Notes: generated by a model not told the origin, from the sequence alone. DNA of 64,000 bases from Erinaceus europaeus (GCF_950295315.1 NC_080165.1:10749690-10813689); one strand, 5' to 3'. Numbered from the stretch's first letter, positions 19,680 through 50,582 are shown. Numbers and translations: made by a program.

Positions 19680-19957
19680 TATATTTATTTTATTTATTTA
19701 TTCCTTTTTGTTGCCCTTGTTGTTCTATTGTTGTAGTTATTATTGTTGTTGTCGTTGTTGGATAGGACAGAGAGAAATGGAGAGAGGAGGGGAAGACAGA
19801 AAGGAGGAGAGAAAGATAGACACCTGCAGACCTGCTTCACCGCCTGTGAAGCGACTCCCCTGCAGGTGGGGAGCCGGGGTTCGAACCGGGATCCTTATGC
19901 CGGTCCTTGTGCTTTGCGCCACCTGCACTTAACCCGCTGCGCTACAGCCCGACTCCC
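19680..19957 (-). repeat. SINE family A
   Basis: Complete reverse copy ending ctgcgctacagcccgactcc. Confidence 0.92.
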
Positions 19958-19967
19958 TTAAATAAAT

Positions 19968-20135
19968 AAAGATTATTAAATAAATAAAGATTATTTTTAA
20001 AAGATATTATTTATTAATAAGAAAGCTAGGAGGGGAGAAAGAATGAACTAGACATCACTCTAGTATATGTGTTGCTGGGACCGAACTTGGGACCTCATGC
20101 TTGAGAGTTCAATGCTTTATCCACTGTGTCACCTC
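19968..20135 (-). repeat. SINE family C
   Basis: gggacctcatgcttgagagt and caatgctttatccactgtgt. Confidence 0.8.
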
Positions 20136-20276
20136 TTTTTATTTTGTTTTTTGTTTTTTACTAGAGCATTGCTCAGCTCTGGCTTACAGTGGTGGTGGTA
20201 AGGGATGAACCTGCAACCTGGGAGTCTCAGGCTAGAAAGTCTATTTGCATAACCATTCTGCTATCTCCTCCACCCT
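20136..20276 (-). repeat. SINE family D
   Basis: gagcattgctcagctctggc through cataaccattctgctatctc. Confidence 0.78.
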
Positions 20277-20327
20277 TTTGGTAAAAATTAAAGCAGACAA
20301 GCAAACCAAAAACTATTCTTTCATTTT

Positions 20328-20475
20328 GGACAGGGGAGATAGAATGATTCTGTGAATTACCTTCATGCCTGAGGTTCTGAATTCCCAGGTTCGATCCCCA
20401 GCACCACCATAAGCCAGCTGAGTAGTGCTCTGGTAAAAATAAATAAATAAACAAACAAATAAATAAATAAGATAA
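20328..20475 (+). repeat. SINE family D
   Basis: catgcctgaggttctgaatt, ggttcgatccccagcacc and a (aaat)n tail. Confidence 0.8.
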
Positions 20476-20546
20476 AAAAGGAGGGAGAGGTTAAGCACAC
20501 ATGGCACAAAGTGCAAGGACCAGCATAAGGAGACCTGGTTCCAGCC
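20476..20546 (+). repeat. SINE family A, left half split by an LTR
   Basis: The head and tRNA-like part as far as ctggttccagcc. The rest continues at 20995. Confidence 0.85.
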
Positions 20547-20994
20547 TGTTGGGTAGTTGCCATCTCCCCCTGGCTTCTTCTTATCCATATGCCTATATAG
20601 GGATTTACTGATCCAAAGGTTTGGTCTATTTACATAAATCACTTTTACATAAAGCACTCCAGGGCATTGGTGGTTCAGTTATAGGATTCTCGCCTGTTCC
20701 GCCCCCTCCTTGTCACACTCTGATTTTCACCAGTCACTTTTCTCTCCACCCTCTCTATATCACATCCTGTTTCCACCCTACTTGGAGAGTATAAAAACAG
20801 CTGCTCTTCTGATTAAAGACACTTGGAAATTGCTTTCCGGCTCCGAGAGTTCCAGAGTGTATCTCCTGCGGAAGTTGGTGCAGCACGAGTTCCTGATCCC
20901 TCTCCCACACAGCAGCCTAGATCAGCTCCAGTTGAGTGATCTCCAACCCAGAGAGCACTAGCTCGGGAAGAAGTACCCTCAGGCTATCCCAGCA
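20547..20994 (+). mobile_element. solo LTR of an endogenous retrovirus (448 bp)
   Basis: It begins TGTTGGG and ends CCCAGCA (TG...CA) and is flanked by the 6-bp duplication CCAGCC (20541-20546 and 20995-21000). Inside are a TATA-like tataaaaa at 20790 and an ATTAAA at 20812. The stretch ending tcctgtttccaccctacttg is shared with the LTR at 63390. A 6-bp duplication fits betaretrovirus-like (ERV2/ERVK-type) elements. No internal viral sequence remains beside it. Confidence 0.85.
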
Positions 20995-21255
20995 CCAGCC
21001 CCCAGCTCCCTTCCTGCAGGGGGCTCTCTTCACAAGCGGTGAAGCAGGTCTGCAGGTGTCTTTCTCTTCCCTTCTCTGTCTTCCCTTCCTCTTTCGATTT
21101 CTTTCTGTCCTTTCCAACAACAATGACATCAATGGCAACAATAACAATAATGACAAAAACAAGGGCAACAAAATGGGAAAAATGGCCTCCAGGAGCGGTG
21201 GATTTGTAGTTCAGGCACGAGCCTCAGTGATAACCCTGGAGGCAGATTAAAAAAA
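20995..21255 (+). repeat. SINE family A, right half, long form
   Basis: It continues the copy at 20476. Removing the LTR and one CCAGCC restores a continuous SINE body. Confidence 0.88.
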
Positions 21256-21264
21256 AAAAGGGGA

Positions 21265-21483
21265 GGGGAGGGGAACCGGTGATGGTGCACCTGGTTGAGC
21301 ACATGTTACAGTGCGGAAGGACCCAGGTTTGAGTCCCCAGTCCCCACCTGCAGGTGGAAAGCTTCATGAATGGTGAACCAGTGCTGCAGGTGTCTCTCTC
21401 TCTGTCTCTCTCCCTCTCTACCCCCCCTCCTTCCCTCTCAATTTCTGGCTGTCTCTATCCAATAAATAGATTTTTTAAAAAGG
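21265..21483 (+). repeat. SINE family B
   Basis: Head ggtgatggtgcacctggttg and tail ccaataaatagat. Confidence 0.87.
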
Positions 21484-22147
21484 AGGGAAGGGAGAGTCTT
21501 CCAATCCCAACTGAGTACTCAGCAAGGTTGGGCTACGGCAATACAGGGCCAGCCAGCAGTGTGCTGCTTAGACACAAAGTGACAGTTCTGGTAGCATGCT
21601 GGGAGGGCAGGTGGCAGAGTAGGAGTGTACCTGCCAGGTGGCACGGCGTGGCCGGGAGTGCAGCTGAGCGGGCTTAGTTCAGCACTGCTGCTGGTGGTGA
21701 CTTTTGCAGACTAAAACTTGGCAACGGTGACAGCAGCAGCTGCTGCGGCCTCAATTCCTTTCCAGGGGCCCCACTGCACAGGCCCTGAGCAGAGTCTGCA
21801 GGACAGCAGGCATCCCAGCCTGGGAGCACTGATGGCGCCATGCAATCTGGACCTGCCACTGACTGGCCTCCATGGGCTGGGGGAGTCACCGGCAGCCCTG
21901 CCTCTAGTTGCCTTCTCAGAGATAATGACCCTGCACAGAGACTGTGGGAGGTGAAAGGAAACTGGGGAAACAGATATGGTAGAATGGGATTGCTTCTTTC
22001 CTAGGCACGTCTCCAGCGGGTCCAGCCCAGCGTCTAGTGGAGAGTGTCCACTGCCATCAGCAGAACCCCAGACCCAGGTGTCCATTCACTGCGGGCCGTG
22101 GGTACACCTGCCAGATGTTTATTATGTGAAGGGCTAGCCTAGCTGTC
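21484..22147. other. intergenic unique sequence upstream of SSR1
   Basis: GC-rich but without recognisable coding or splice structure. A short ggcgccatgcaatctgg stretch holds an ATG in an unsupported frame. Confidence 0.5.
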
Positions 22148-22316
22148 TTTGTTTTTGTTTTCGTTAATGGGTTATACACCAGAGGGAGAGAAAGAGACAG
22201 ACCAGGACACTGCTCAGTTCTGGCTTATGGGGATTGAACCTGGGACCTCAGAGCCTCACAAGAGGTTTTTTTTAATTTTTTTTTTCAGAACCATTATGCT
22301 GTCTCCCCAGCCCCAT
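22148..22316 (-). repeat. SINE family D
   Basis: Reverse copy interrupted by a T-run near 22265-22290. Confidence 0.75.
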
Positions 22317-22361
22317 GTAGGTGAGGGTGACCCTTAGGTGACCTTGGTCCCCACTGTGTAT

Positions 22362-22632
22362 TTTTTAAAAAGATTTAGTCCCTTTTGTTGCCCTTGTTGT
22401 TTTATTGTTGTTGTTATTGATGTCGTCGTTGTTGGATAGGACAGAGAGAAATGGAGAGAGGAGGGGAAGACAGAGAGAGGGAGAGAAAGACAGACACCTG
22501 CAGACCTGCCTCACCGCCTGTGAAGCGACTCCCCTGCAGGTGGGGAGCCGGGGCTTGAACCGGGATCCTTACACCCGTCCTTGCACTTTGCGCCAGCTGC
22601 GCTTAACCCGCTGCGCTACCGCCAGATTCCCC
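22362..22632 (-). repeat. SINE family A
   Basis: Complete reverse copy ending ctgcgctaccgccagattcc. Confidence 0.9.
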
Positions 22633-22719
22633 CAGTGTGTGTGTGTGTTTTTAATGACTTTTCATTTTGGGGAAATCACTATTACCTAAGAATATTTTTT
22701 CATATATTTGTTTTTCTAT

Positions 22720-22925
22720 TTAAACATTTTTTTAAAATTATCTTTATTTACTGGATAGAAAGAGCCAGAAATCGAGAGTGAAGGGGTAACAGGAAGAGAA
22801 ACACCTGCAGCACTGCTTCACCATTCGCAAAGCCTTCCCCCTGCAGGTGGGGACCGGGGACTTGAACCTGCATCCTTGTGGATCATAACATGTGCACTCA
22901 ACCAGGTGCGCCACCACCCGGCGCC
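22720..22925 (-). repeat. SINE family B
   Basis: Complete reverse copy ending gcgccaccacccggcgcc. Confidence 0.87.
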
Positions 22926-22961
22926 ATATATTTACTTTTCAATGCCACTTGATGGCTTTAC

Positions 22962-23099
22962 TTTTATATATATATAAATGCTACAGAGACCAGAGCACTG
23001 CTCAACTCCGGTTTATGGAAGTGCTGGGGGTTGAACCTGAGACCCCAGAGCCTGTGGCAGGAGAGGCTTTTGCAGAAACACGGCGCTGTCGCCCCGGCC
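22962..23099 (-). repeat. SINE family D at the edge of the CpG island
   Basis: gagcactgctcaactccggt through gaaacacggcgctgtcgccc. It abuts the SSR1 CpG island and keeps CpG sites at that end. Confidence 0.78.
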
Positions 23100-23378
23100 T
23101 TTTATCTAAGCTGCACAGCCCCACTGACTGCCCGGCGCCGCCGCCCAGAAGGTGGAGGTGGCGGAGCAGGAGTCAGACTCTCGCGGGAATCTTCGAGACC
23201 GCGGCGAGGGCCACAGCAGCCACGCTGGCGGCGGTCCCCGGCGTGGTGGGCGTGGCTGGGCGCGTGTCCCGACGTGCCTTGCGCCGTGGGGTGGGCGTGG
23301 CGTCGCGGAGCTCGGCACCCCGGCTCAGGGCTGAGCTGGCCCGCGCCGATACGCGCCCGGCGTCCTCAGCGAGGGGCG

Positions 23379-23387
23379 GGACGTGGG
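23379..23387 (+). promoter_or_regulatory. candidate XBP1/ATF-type site (GGACGTGGG)
   Basis: The ACGTGG core resembles the UPR element bound by XBP1 and ATF6. It sits next to a GC box upstream of SSR1, whose family is known to be induced by ER stress. No complete CCAAT-N9-CCACG element was seen. The call rests on one short motif. Confidence 0.35.
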
Positions 23388-23512
23388 CGGAGCGTGTGCG
23401 TGTGCGTATGCGTGCCCCGCCCCCCGCCGGAGCCCGGATGTAGCGTAACGCCATTGCGGCCGCCGCGGCCGAGATCACTCGCTGGCGGGGCTGGACACGC
23501 AGCGGCCTCGCC

Positions 23513-43725
<20,213 letters not shown>

Positions 43726-43917
43726 ATGTTCCTTTGTGCAACAGTTCAGTCTGTGTACTTAACCTGCCCTAATGTTTTTCGGCCTGATGGGAATTAGTGC
43801 AGAGAAGCCCTGTCACCACAGACGGCGACTCCTCCTTGTTGTGTGGATAGAACAGTCACAGTCTGTGGCGATCACACTGCTGAAAATGCACTGCATTCGT
43901 TTAAACCATTAAAATGA

Positions 43918-43975
43918 TGTGTGTGCGTGTGCGTGCGTGCGTGTGTGCGTGCGTGCGTGCGTGCGAGCGAGCAGC
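43918..43975. repeat. (GTGC)n/(GT)n simple repeat in the SSR1 3' UTR
   Basis: gtgtgcgtgtgcgtgcgtgc, continuing to gcgagcgagc; CpG-containing. Confidence 0.9.
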
Positions 43976-44734
43976 TGGTCTTACCAGAAGCTGACTGAAC
44001 TACCTGAAGCAAGCATGCCTTCATGCCTTTCGAATGCTGACAGCAACATGTTGCCTCCTCCTCCTTGACATCTGACAATCCCCCACCCCAGCTCCCAAAC
44101 TCATGTATTCCCTGTGTGGGAATACTGAGCAGAGATGGCCTGTTTGCGGTGACTTAAAAGGAATTGTTTCTTCTTTGAATTAGCTCAAATCCCAGCAAAC
44201 GGCCCAAGTTAACTTTCTGTCGTCATTGATTTTATTGCTTTTACAGTCGTATTCTAAAGGCATATGTGAGCTTAGCGCTTCTTAGCAATACAGTTGTTTC
44301 GGCATTCTGCTGTTGTTTGTTATAATAATGCACACCTTCAAGAAACTCCCCAATGAGCTGAAGAAATTTGCCATCTCTCTAGCAACAACATTGTGAATCA
44401 TAAAAATTCTGCTAATTTTGACATGTAAAACCAATCCCCCCCTTTTTTTTTCACAAAAAGAAAATGGTACATTTGTGGGAGCTGAACTGTTTGTTTCCTA
44501 TCATTGATCTGAAATGGTTTCACATCTACTTTGTTTCAAGAACCCATTTTCCTCTTAGAAGCATTTTGCGTAGGAAAAGCTGCCTTGGTCAGCAGACGAA
44601 GTCTGAGGTCAACTTAAAGGGACAGGGCTGTATTCTAACAAATAACCCATCTGTGGGAGAACACAGAAGTCGGACATTTTTTAATTAAAACAATTTGTTT
44701 CCAGCATACTGAAGTTTACTAGGAAAAGAGACTC

Positions 44735-45035
44735 GGGGTTTGGGTGGTTGCTCACTCAGTGGATAGCGCGTGTGGGTATGTGGGTTCAAACCCCTAGTCC
44801 CCCCCACCTGCAAGGGGTTGGCTTCACAAGTGGTGGGACAGTATTGCAGGTGTCTCTGCTTTTTCCCCTCCCTCCCTCCCTCCCTCGCTTCCTTTCTCCC
44901 TCCCTCCCTTTCTTTCTGTCTCTCATCTCTATCAAAAGAAAAAAGGGAAAAACAAAAAAAGCAGCGGGGAGCAGTAGCAGGCACTGGTCCCTGTCAGTAA
45001 CCCTGGCTGGGGGGGTGGGGGTGGGGACAAAAATG
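44735..45035 (+). repeat. SINE, family B-like, in the SSR1 3' UTR
   Basis: ggatagcgcgtgtgggtatg, gggttcaaacccctagtcc, a (ccct)n tract and a final gtaaccctggctggg piece. Confidence 0.7.
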
Positions 45036-45438
45036 CACTTGACAGAGTGGGCAGGCAGAGGCTACCCAGACATTAAAAAAAAATTTTTTTTCAGTCTAAT
45101 ATTTTAGAAAATTTTGTTGTTGGTATAGCCTTGATTTCGTTAAATCTGAAGAATACCAAAATTGTAAGCATTTAATCACAGAACCAAAATCCATAGCATT
45201 TGCTACTGTTGCCCTAAGAAATTAAGTTTGGTGTTGTTGTTAAAGTAACTGAGTGAAGGGCAAAGTGTGATAGTATGATTAACAGGCTTTTTCCCTCTGT
45301 TTCTAAGCCATATTCTCCCACTTATCTTTTGTATGGTAATGGTAATGGTAGTTCTAGTGGGTTTTTAATTCCTGGCCTATTTTTACTATGATGAGGTCTG
45401 AGTTCTCTTCAGATACCCACCTGGCACCCAGGCCGAAT

Positions 45439-45468
45439 ACACACACACACACACACAAAAAAAAAAAT
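45439..45468. repeat. (AC)n-(A)n simple repeat
   Basis: About nine AC units followed by an A-run. Confidence 0.85.
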
Positions 45469-45725
45469 AGCAAGCTTACACAAAAAGTCTTTCCGAGTCG
45501 TTTAAATATTTAAACATCTGAGCCAAAGCCAGTGACAATAGATGTTACTGTATAGCTGTCAGTCTCTTTGCAGATAGGGTCTAGGGCATCAAATTCTTGT
45601 TATCGGCATTGCTGAACTATAAACTCTGTACCTGTAATATAAAGTGTTTGCGTTTCCTGTTGGGCTGTAGTTTATTTTGGAAAAGCTCTGTGAGCTCTGC
45701 AAAACTGCATGGTTTTTGTTAATAT

Positions 45726-45731
45726 AATAAA
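45726..45731 (+). terminator. SSR1: candidate SSR1 poly(A) signal AATAAA
   Basis: A canonical hexamer lies 2.0 kb after the stop, with a GT-rich element (gtgttgtg) about 35 bases further on, as expected downstream of a cleavage site. Confidence 0.6.
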
Positions 45732-45751
45732 GGAGACCCTCCACTGCTTAA

Positions 45752-47164
45752 GGAAAATGTCCGGACAGTGTTGTGCATACCCACATCTGCGCAACTACTC
45801 AAAGATAAGGCAGGGGCGTGGTCACAAGGCAGAAGTGACCTGGAGAAGCGACCCATTGGCCTCACTAGACTTGGGCCGTGACGGCGCCACCTTGCGGACA
45901 GGGCGCCCAGTGTCTTGGCTGTCTCCCACAGCACCCCTTTCCACCTCTTGAGGCTCACATCAGTGGCTCAGACATTGCTTGCCATGTTTCGTTTCTTTAC
46001 CATAGATTGAGAACAATTAAAAACGTAAATCCTCAGATACTAGGGTCTTCTGTAGTGTCTGTCAGTCAGTGTTTTTAGCCGAAACTAGCTCCATTATGAT
46101 TGGAATTCAATTCCACACATGGTTTGTTCAAGCACACTTAATAAGTAGCATATTCTTTAAGATGTCTTTTTTTTTTTTAAGTGTAAATATTTAGGTACAG
46201 TTTTTTGTTTTGATACATTCATTTGCTATACCAGCCACGGTTTCCAGAATTTTCCTTTTTGAACAACTTGGTTTCAGAATCTGTAAAATGAACTAAGACT
46301 CTTCTGTGTATCAAGCCTGTCGTGCAGACCTGTGAGAATAATGTATCCATAAAGCATGGATCTCGCTTCGCCTGTGTAGCTTCATCATTCATTTCACGGT
46401 TTCACGTGGGAAGGGGTTTGAAGACTGTTCCTGCCCTTTCAAGTGTGTCTGGGAAGAGGCAAAGGAAATGGGGCCTTTAAGGCAGAAGCCTAAGGAAAAT
46501 AGAAACTGAAGGAACACTGATCTCTCAACTCTTAAGCAAGCTTGAGAAAACAGTGGCTTTGCTGGGAGAAAGGCAGATTTGGTGTGTCTGAAGATGGGTG
46601 TGTATGGTGTGCATGCTAGATTCACCGCCGCCGCAGTCATGTTCGTAGCGCACCGCCTCAGCTGGACTCTGGCTTTGTTGGGGAGAAGTCAGTGGTGATG
46701 ACGTGACTTTGAATCCTGACAGAATCATTGGTGTGATTGGGGGGGGTACATTAGTGGATAAACATAACAATAGGTGAGACCTTTTGTCTTTGTCTTTTGA
46801 GGTTTCCTTCAGCTTTTAATGTAGTACAGATATAATTTAATGCAGTAAGGATAGAATCTTTTTACAGCCGTGATCTCCACATCTCTCACAGAGGTGCACA
46901 TCTGAGAACAAATACACCCCTTAAGATTTTGAAAGGTGTAGCATTATCTTCCTTAGCTCTTTAATCTATGTTGGATTTTTTTTTTTGAAATGTGACAAGT
47001 GATATTCTTAATACTACTTTTACTGGGATGTTTGGATTTATTGTTAATCTGACCTGTATGCCTGTTGGAACATCATCTTTAGATGATATTGGGAGGGTAA
47101 AACACTACTTAAGAACTGGCTAGCAGACATCTAAATAATAACTTTAGGATTTTTATTTACTGTC
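45752..47164. other. downstream flank of SSR1, unique
   Basis: No repeat of the common families for 1.4 kb, unusual in this window; it may contain a longer SSR1 3' UTR. No coding feature seen. Confidence 0.4.
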
Positions 47165-47288
47165 ACTATTTTTCTTAGCAGAACCCTGCTCAGCTCTGGC
47201 TTGTGGTAGGACTGGGGATTGAACCTGGGTCCTCAGAGCCTCAGGCAGGAATGGCTTTTTACATATCACCATTGTGCTATTCCAGTAT
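47165..47288 (-). repeat. SINE family D
   Basis: ctgctcagctctggcttgtg, ggggattgaacctgggtcc and caccattgtgctattcca. Confidence 0.78.
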
Positions 47289-47394
47289 CGGTGTGGTTTT
47301 TATCCTTGTTGAATTTATACAGAAGTGTGGAGCCATTTATAAAGTAGCATTTAATCTGAAGGCACGACACTGAGGTTTAAGCCCCACTTCACTT

Positions 47395-47446
47395 TTGTAT
47401 GTATTTTGTTTTGCTTTTTCCATTTTTTAGAAATAGGGAGAAAGAT
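47395..47446 (-). repeat. SINE family B, left part, split by a family A copy
   Basis: Tail side as far as agaaatagggagaaagat; the rest starts again at 47707. Confidence 0.7.
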
Positions 47447-47706
47447 GGGAGTCGGGCGATGGTGCGGCAGGTTAAGCTCACCTGGCGCGAAACACACGGA
47501 CCGGTGTAAGAATCCCGGTTCCAGGCCCCCCTCCCCACCTGCAGGGGAGTCGCTTCACAAGTAATGAAGCAGGTCTGCAGGTGTCTGTCTTTCTCTCCCC
47601 TCTCTGTCTTCCCCTCCTCTCTCCATTTCTCTCTGTCTTATCCAACAATGACTATATCAACAACAGTAATAACTACAACAATAAAACAAGGGGGAATAAA
47701 TATTAA
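47447..47706 (+). repeat. SINE family A with an 18-bp target duplication
   Basis: Flanked on both sides by agaaatagggagaaagat (47429-47446 and 47707-47724), which fixes the ends exactly. Confidence 0.95.
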
Positions 47707-47868
47707 AATAAAAAAAAGAAATAGGGAGAAAGATAGATCCCTCCAGCACTGCTTCACTCGTGTGAAGCCCTCTCCCCCTCCCACCACAGGTGGGGACCAC
47801 TGCCTCAAACACTGCTCTTTCCATAGGGTAACTTGTGTGCCCTACACACACGCCACCATCTAACCCCC
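47707..47868 (-). repeat. SINE family B, right part
   Basis: Continues with ccagcactgcttcactcgtg and ends acgccaccatctaacccc. Confidence 0.75.
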
Positions 47869-47930
47869 TTTTCTTTTTTAATTTTATCATTGTTTCAATG
47901 ATTCTTTTTAATTGTTTTTCCCCCATTTGT

Positions 47931-48143
47931 CTTTATTTTTTTTTTATTGTCTTTATTTACTGGATAGAGACAGCCAGAAATTCAGAGGGAAGGGGGTGAT
48001 AGAAAGAGATAGACACCTACAACACTACTTCTTCACCACTTACAAAGCATTCTCCCTGCAGGTGGGAGACTGGGGGCTTGAACCTGGGTCCTTGTGCACT
48101 GTAACGTGCACTCAACCAGTTGCGTCAGTCACCACCCGGCCCC
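47931..48143 (-). repeat. SINE family B
   Basis: T-run, tatttactggatagagacag, through caccacccggcccc. Confidence 0.87.
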
Positions 48144-48155
48144 TGTTTTCAGTGG

Positions 48156-48423
48156 TTTTTTATTTTTGTCATTACCACCAGGATTATCTCTGAGACTTGG
48201 GCGCCTGCACTACAAACCCACTACTCCTGGTAGATCGTTTCCTCCCCTCTCTATTCCGATCTGATAAGGCAGAGAGGAAGTGCGATGGGAGGAGTCAGAG
48301 GGAACAGCAAGGCCTGCTTACTGCTCCTGAAGCTCCCCTGCAGGTGGAGAGAGGAGGCCTCAAACCCACGTCCTTCTGCGTGGCACTGTGGGTGCTCAAC
48401 CCAGTGCCCCATCACCTGGCCTC
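48156..48423 (-). repeat. old SINE family A long-form relative
   Basis: ccaccaggattatctctgag through ccccatcacctggcctc; strongly diverged. Confidence 0.65.
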
Positions 48424-48446
48424 TTTATGATTTGATTTTTTCTTAC

Positions 48447-48711
48447 ACTTATTTTTTTATTTTCCCTTTTGTTGCCCTTGGTTTTTATTGTTGTTGTAGT
48501 TATTATTGTTATTGATGTCCTCGTTGGATAAGACAGAAACGGAGAGAGGAGGGGAAGACGGGGAGAGAAAGAGACACCTGCAGACCTGCTTCACCGCCTG
48601 TGAAGCGACTCCCCTGCAGGTGAGGAGCCGGGGGCTCGAACCAGGATCCTTACTCCAGTCCTTGCACTTCGTGCCACCTGCGCTTAACTTGCTGCGCTGC
48701 CACCCGACGGC
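48447..48711 (-). repeat. SINE family A
   Basis: Complete reverse copy ending gctgcgctgccacccgacgg. Confidence 0.9.
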
Positions 48712-48724
48712 CATGATTTGATTT

Positions 48725-48844
48725 GATTTTTAAAGAGGGTACTGCTCAGCTCTGGCTTCTCGTGGTGCTCGGGATTGATCCTGGGACTTCGGAGCCTCAG
48801 GCGCTAAAGTCATTCTGCAGAACCACTGTGCTATCCCACGGCCC
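48725..48844 (-). repeat. SINE family D
   Basis: actgctcagctctggcttct through aaccactgtgctatcccacg. Confidence 0.8.
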
Positions 48845-48869
48845 TTTGCTGCTTTTTCTCACCGCTGTA

Positions 48870-49060
48870 GGAAAGGAGCTCATTCTCACATGTTGCACTG
48901 CGTGTGCAAGGACCCGAGTTCAAGCCCCCGCCCCCCACTTGCTGGTGGGAAGCTTTGCAAGTAGTGAAGCAAGGCTGTAGGTGTCTCTTCTCTCTCTCCC
49001 CCTTCCCTCTTGATTTCCCGTTGTCTCTATCCAATAAATAGTTTTAAAAATTTAAGCATG
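48870..49060 (+). repeat. SINE family B, head incomplete
   Basis: ctcacatgttgcactgcgtg, gagttcaagcccccgcccc and ccaataaatagttttaaa. Confidence 0.82.
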
Positions 49061-49384
49061 GAGCTCTTTTATTAAAGACATCACCTGCACTCTGTTCCAC
49101 CACCTGTCCCCTCCTACGTAAGCCTTTGCAGCAACCCTAGAGAGAGATCACGCAGCCGTCACTGCGGGAGACGGCGAGATGGGAGAGACCGAGCCTCCTG
49201 GTGGCTGTGAAGGGTCACGTGTGGGAGGCGGGCTTGTTACTTAGAACACTTGCGCAGCTCCCAACTACCTGGTTTTCCAGACCCTGGGTGCTGTGACACT
49301 AACTGGCACACCTGTTGCAGTCAGTCCTTGAGGACCGCCTCGACCCCAGACCACTGGCAGCTCCCAAGGCATCTAAGAGGTTAT
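49061..49384. other. unique intergenic sequence
   Basis: No feature seen. Confidence 0.5.
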
Positions 49385-49397
49385 AAAAGCACTTGGG

Positions 49398-49668
49398 GGA
49401 GTCGGGCGGTGGCGCAGCGGGCTAAGCGCAGGTGGCACAGAGCGCAGGGACCGGCGGAAGGATCCCGGTTCGAGCCCCCGGCTCCCCACCTGCAGGGGAG
49501 TCGCTTCACAGGCGGTGAAGCAGGTCTGCGGGTATCTTTTTCTCCCCCTCTCTGTCTTCCCCTCCTCTCTCTCTCTGTCCTATCCAGCCATGATGACATC
49601 AATAACAACAATAATAACTATAATGAAAAAACAACAAGGGCAAGAAAAAGGAAAATAAATAGAAACAG
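49398..49668 (+). repeat. SINE family A with a 13-bp target duplication
   Basis: Flanked by aaaagcacttggg at 49385-49397 and 49669-49681. Near-consensus head, so a recent insertion. Confidence 0.95.
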
Positions 49669-49713
49669 AAAAGCACTTGGGTATTGTGTGTGTTATGTAA
49701 ATGTGGTTATTTG

Positions 49714-49823
49714 CAGGGCGGAAGACCACATGATGGTTATGCAACGAGACCCTCGAGCCCAAGTCTCCAAAGTCCCAGGTTCAGTCCCCCACACCACCAT
49801 AAGCAGAGCTGAGCAGTGCTCTG

Positions 49824-49855
<32 letters not shown>

Positions 49856-49862
49856 AAATATG
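49714..49862 (+). repeat. SINE family D with (AAAT)n tail
   Basis: cacatgatggttatgcaacg, ggttcagtcccccacacc and gctgagcagtgctctggt, then about nine AAAT units. Confidence 0.83.
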
Positions 49863-49949
49863 GTTATTTGAAATTTGACGCTTTCTAGATGATAATCCGC
49901 ATGATCTCCCTAGTCTTTAATAATAGTGTCCCCAAAATAAACCAAATCA

Positions 49950-50210
49950 TGTTTTTTTTTCTCTTTTGTTCCCCTTGTTTTATTGTTGTGTTTATTGTTA
50001 TTGATGTCGTCATTATTAGATAGGACAGAGAGAAATGGAGACCGGAGGGGAAGACGGGGAGAGAAAGACACCTGCAGACCTGCTTCACCACTTGTGAAGC
50101 GACTCCCTGTCCTGCAGGTGGGGAGCCTGGGGCTCGAGCCCGGATCTTTACACTGGTCCTTGCGCTTTGCGCCATACACGCTTAACCCACTGTGCCACCA
50201 CCCGACGCCC
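49950..50210 (-). repeat. SINE family A
   Basis: Complete reverse copy ending tgtgccaccacccgacgcc. Confidence 0.9.
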
Positions 50211-50239
50211 CCCAAACCCTGGTTTTTAAAGGACATCTT

Positions 50240-50428
50240 AGGGGCCAGGAGCTGTTGCACTCCTCAGAGCACACAAACCCCCTGCCAGGGGAAGCTTCCT
50301 GGGTGGTGCAGTCACTCCCTATCTAATCCCTTCTCGGTTTCTATCCAAAGGAGGGGCATGGCGCCCACGAGTGATGAATGAGGATTTGCTACCAGCGCGG
50401 GCACTGAGTCCCAGAGAAGGCCCTCATA
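50240..50428 (+). repeat. degenerate SINE family B-like
   Basis: gccaggagctgttgcactcc and ccaggggaagcttcctgggt. Confidence 0.5.
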
Positions 50429-50459
50429 GAAATTAGGAGAATGAAAGCTGTCTTAAGAG

Positions 50460-50582
50460 GGTCCAGGAAGGTGGTGCAGTGGAGCTCACCACCACCACAC
50501 GCGACGCTAGAGAGTTGACCCTGACTTCATGGATGGCGGACGACGGCTTTTGCTCTCTCCCTCTCGTCTCGTTCTAAAAATG
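50460..50582 (+). repeat. SINE family F-like
   Basis: ggaaggtggtgcagtggagc, then ctctccctctcgtctcgttc and an A-rich end. Confidence 0.5.

Larger units (their letters stand above)
43726..45751 (+). other. SSR1: SSR1 3' UTR (to the first strong poly(A) signal)
   Basis: This is mostly unique AT-rich sequence after the stop, interrupted by a GT/GC simple repeat at 43918-43975 and a family B SINE near 44735. The end is placed just past the AATAAA at 45726. Longer forms into the unique stretch that follows cannot be excluded. Confidence 0.65.
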
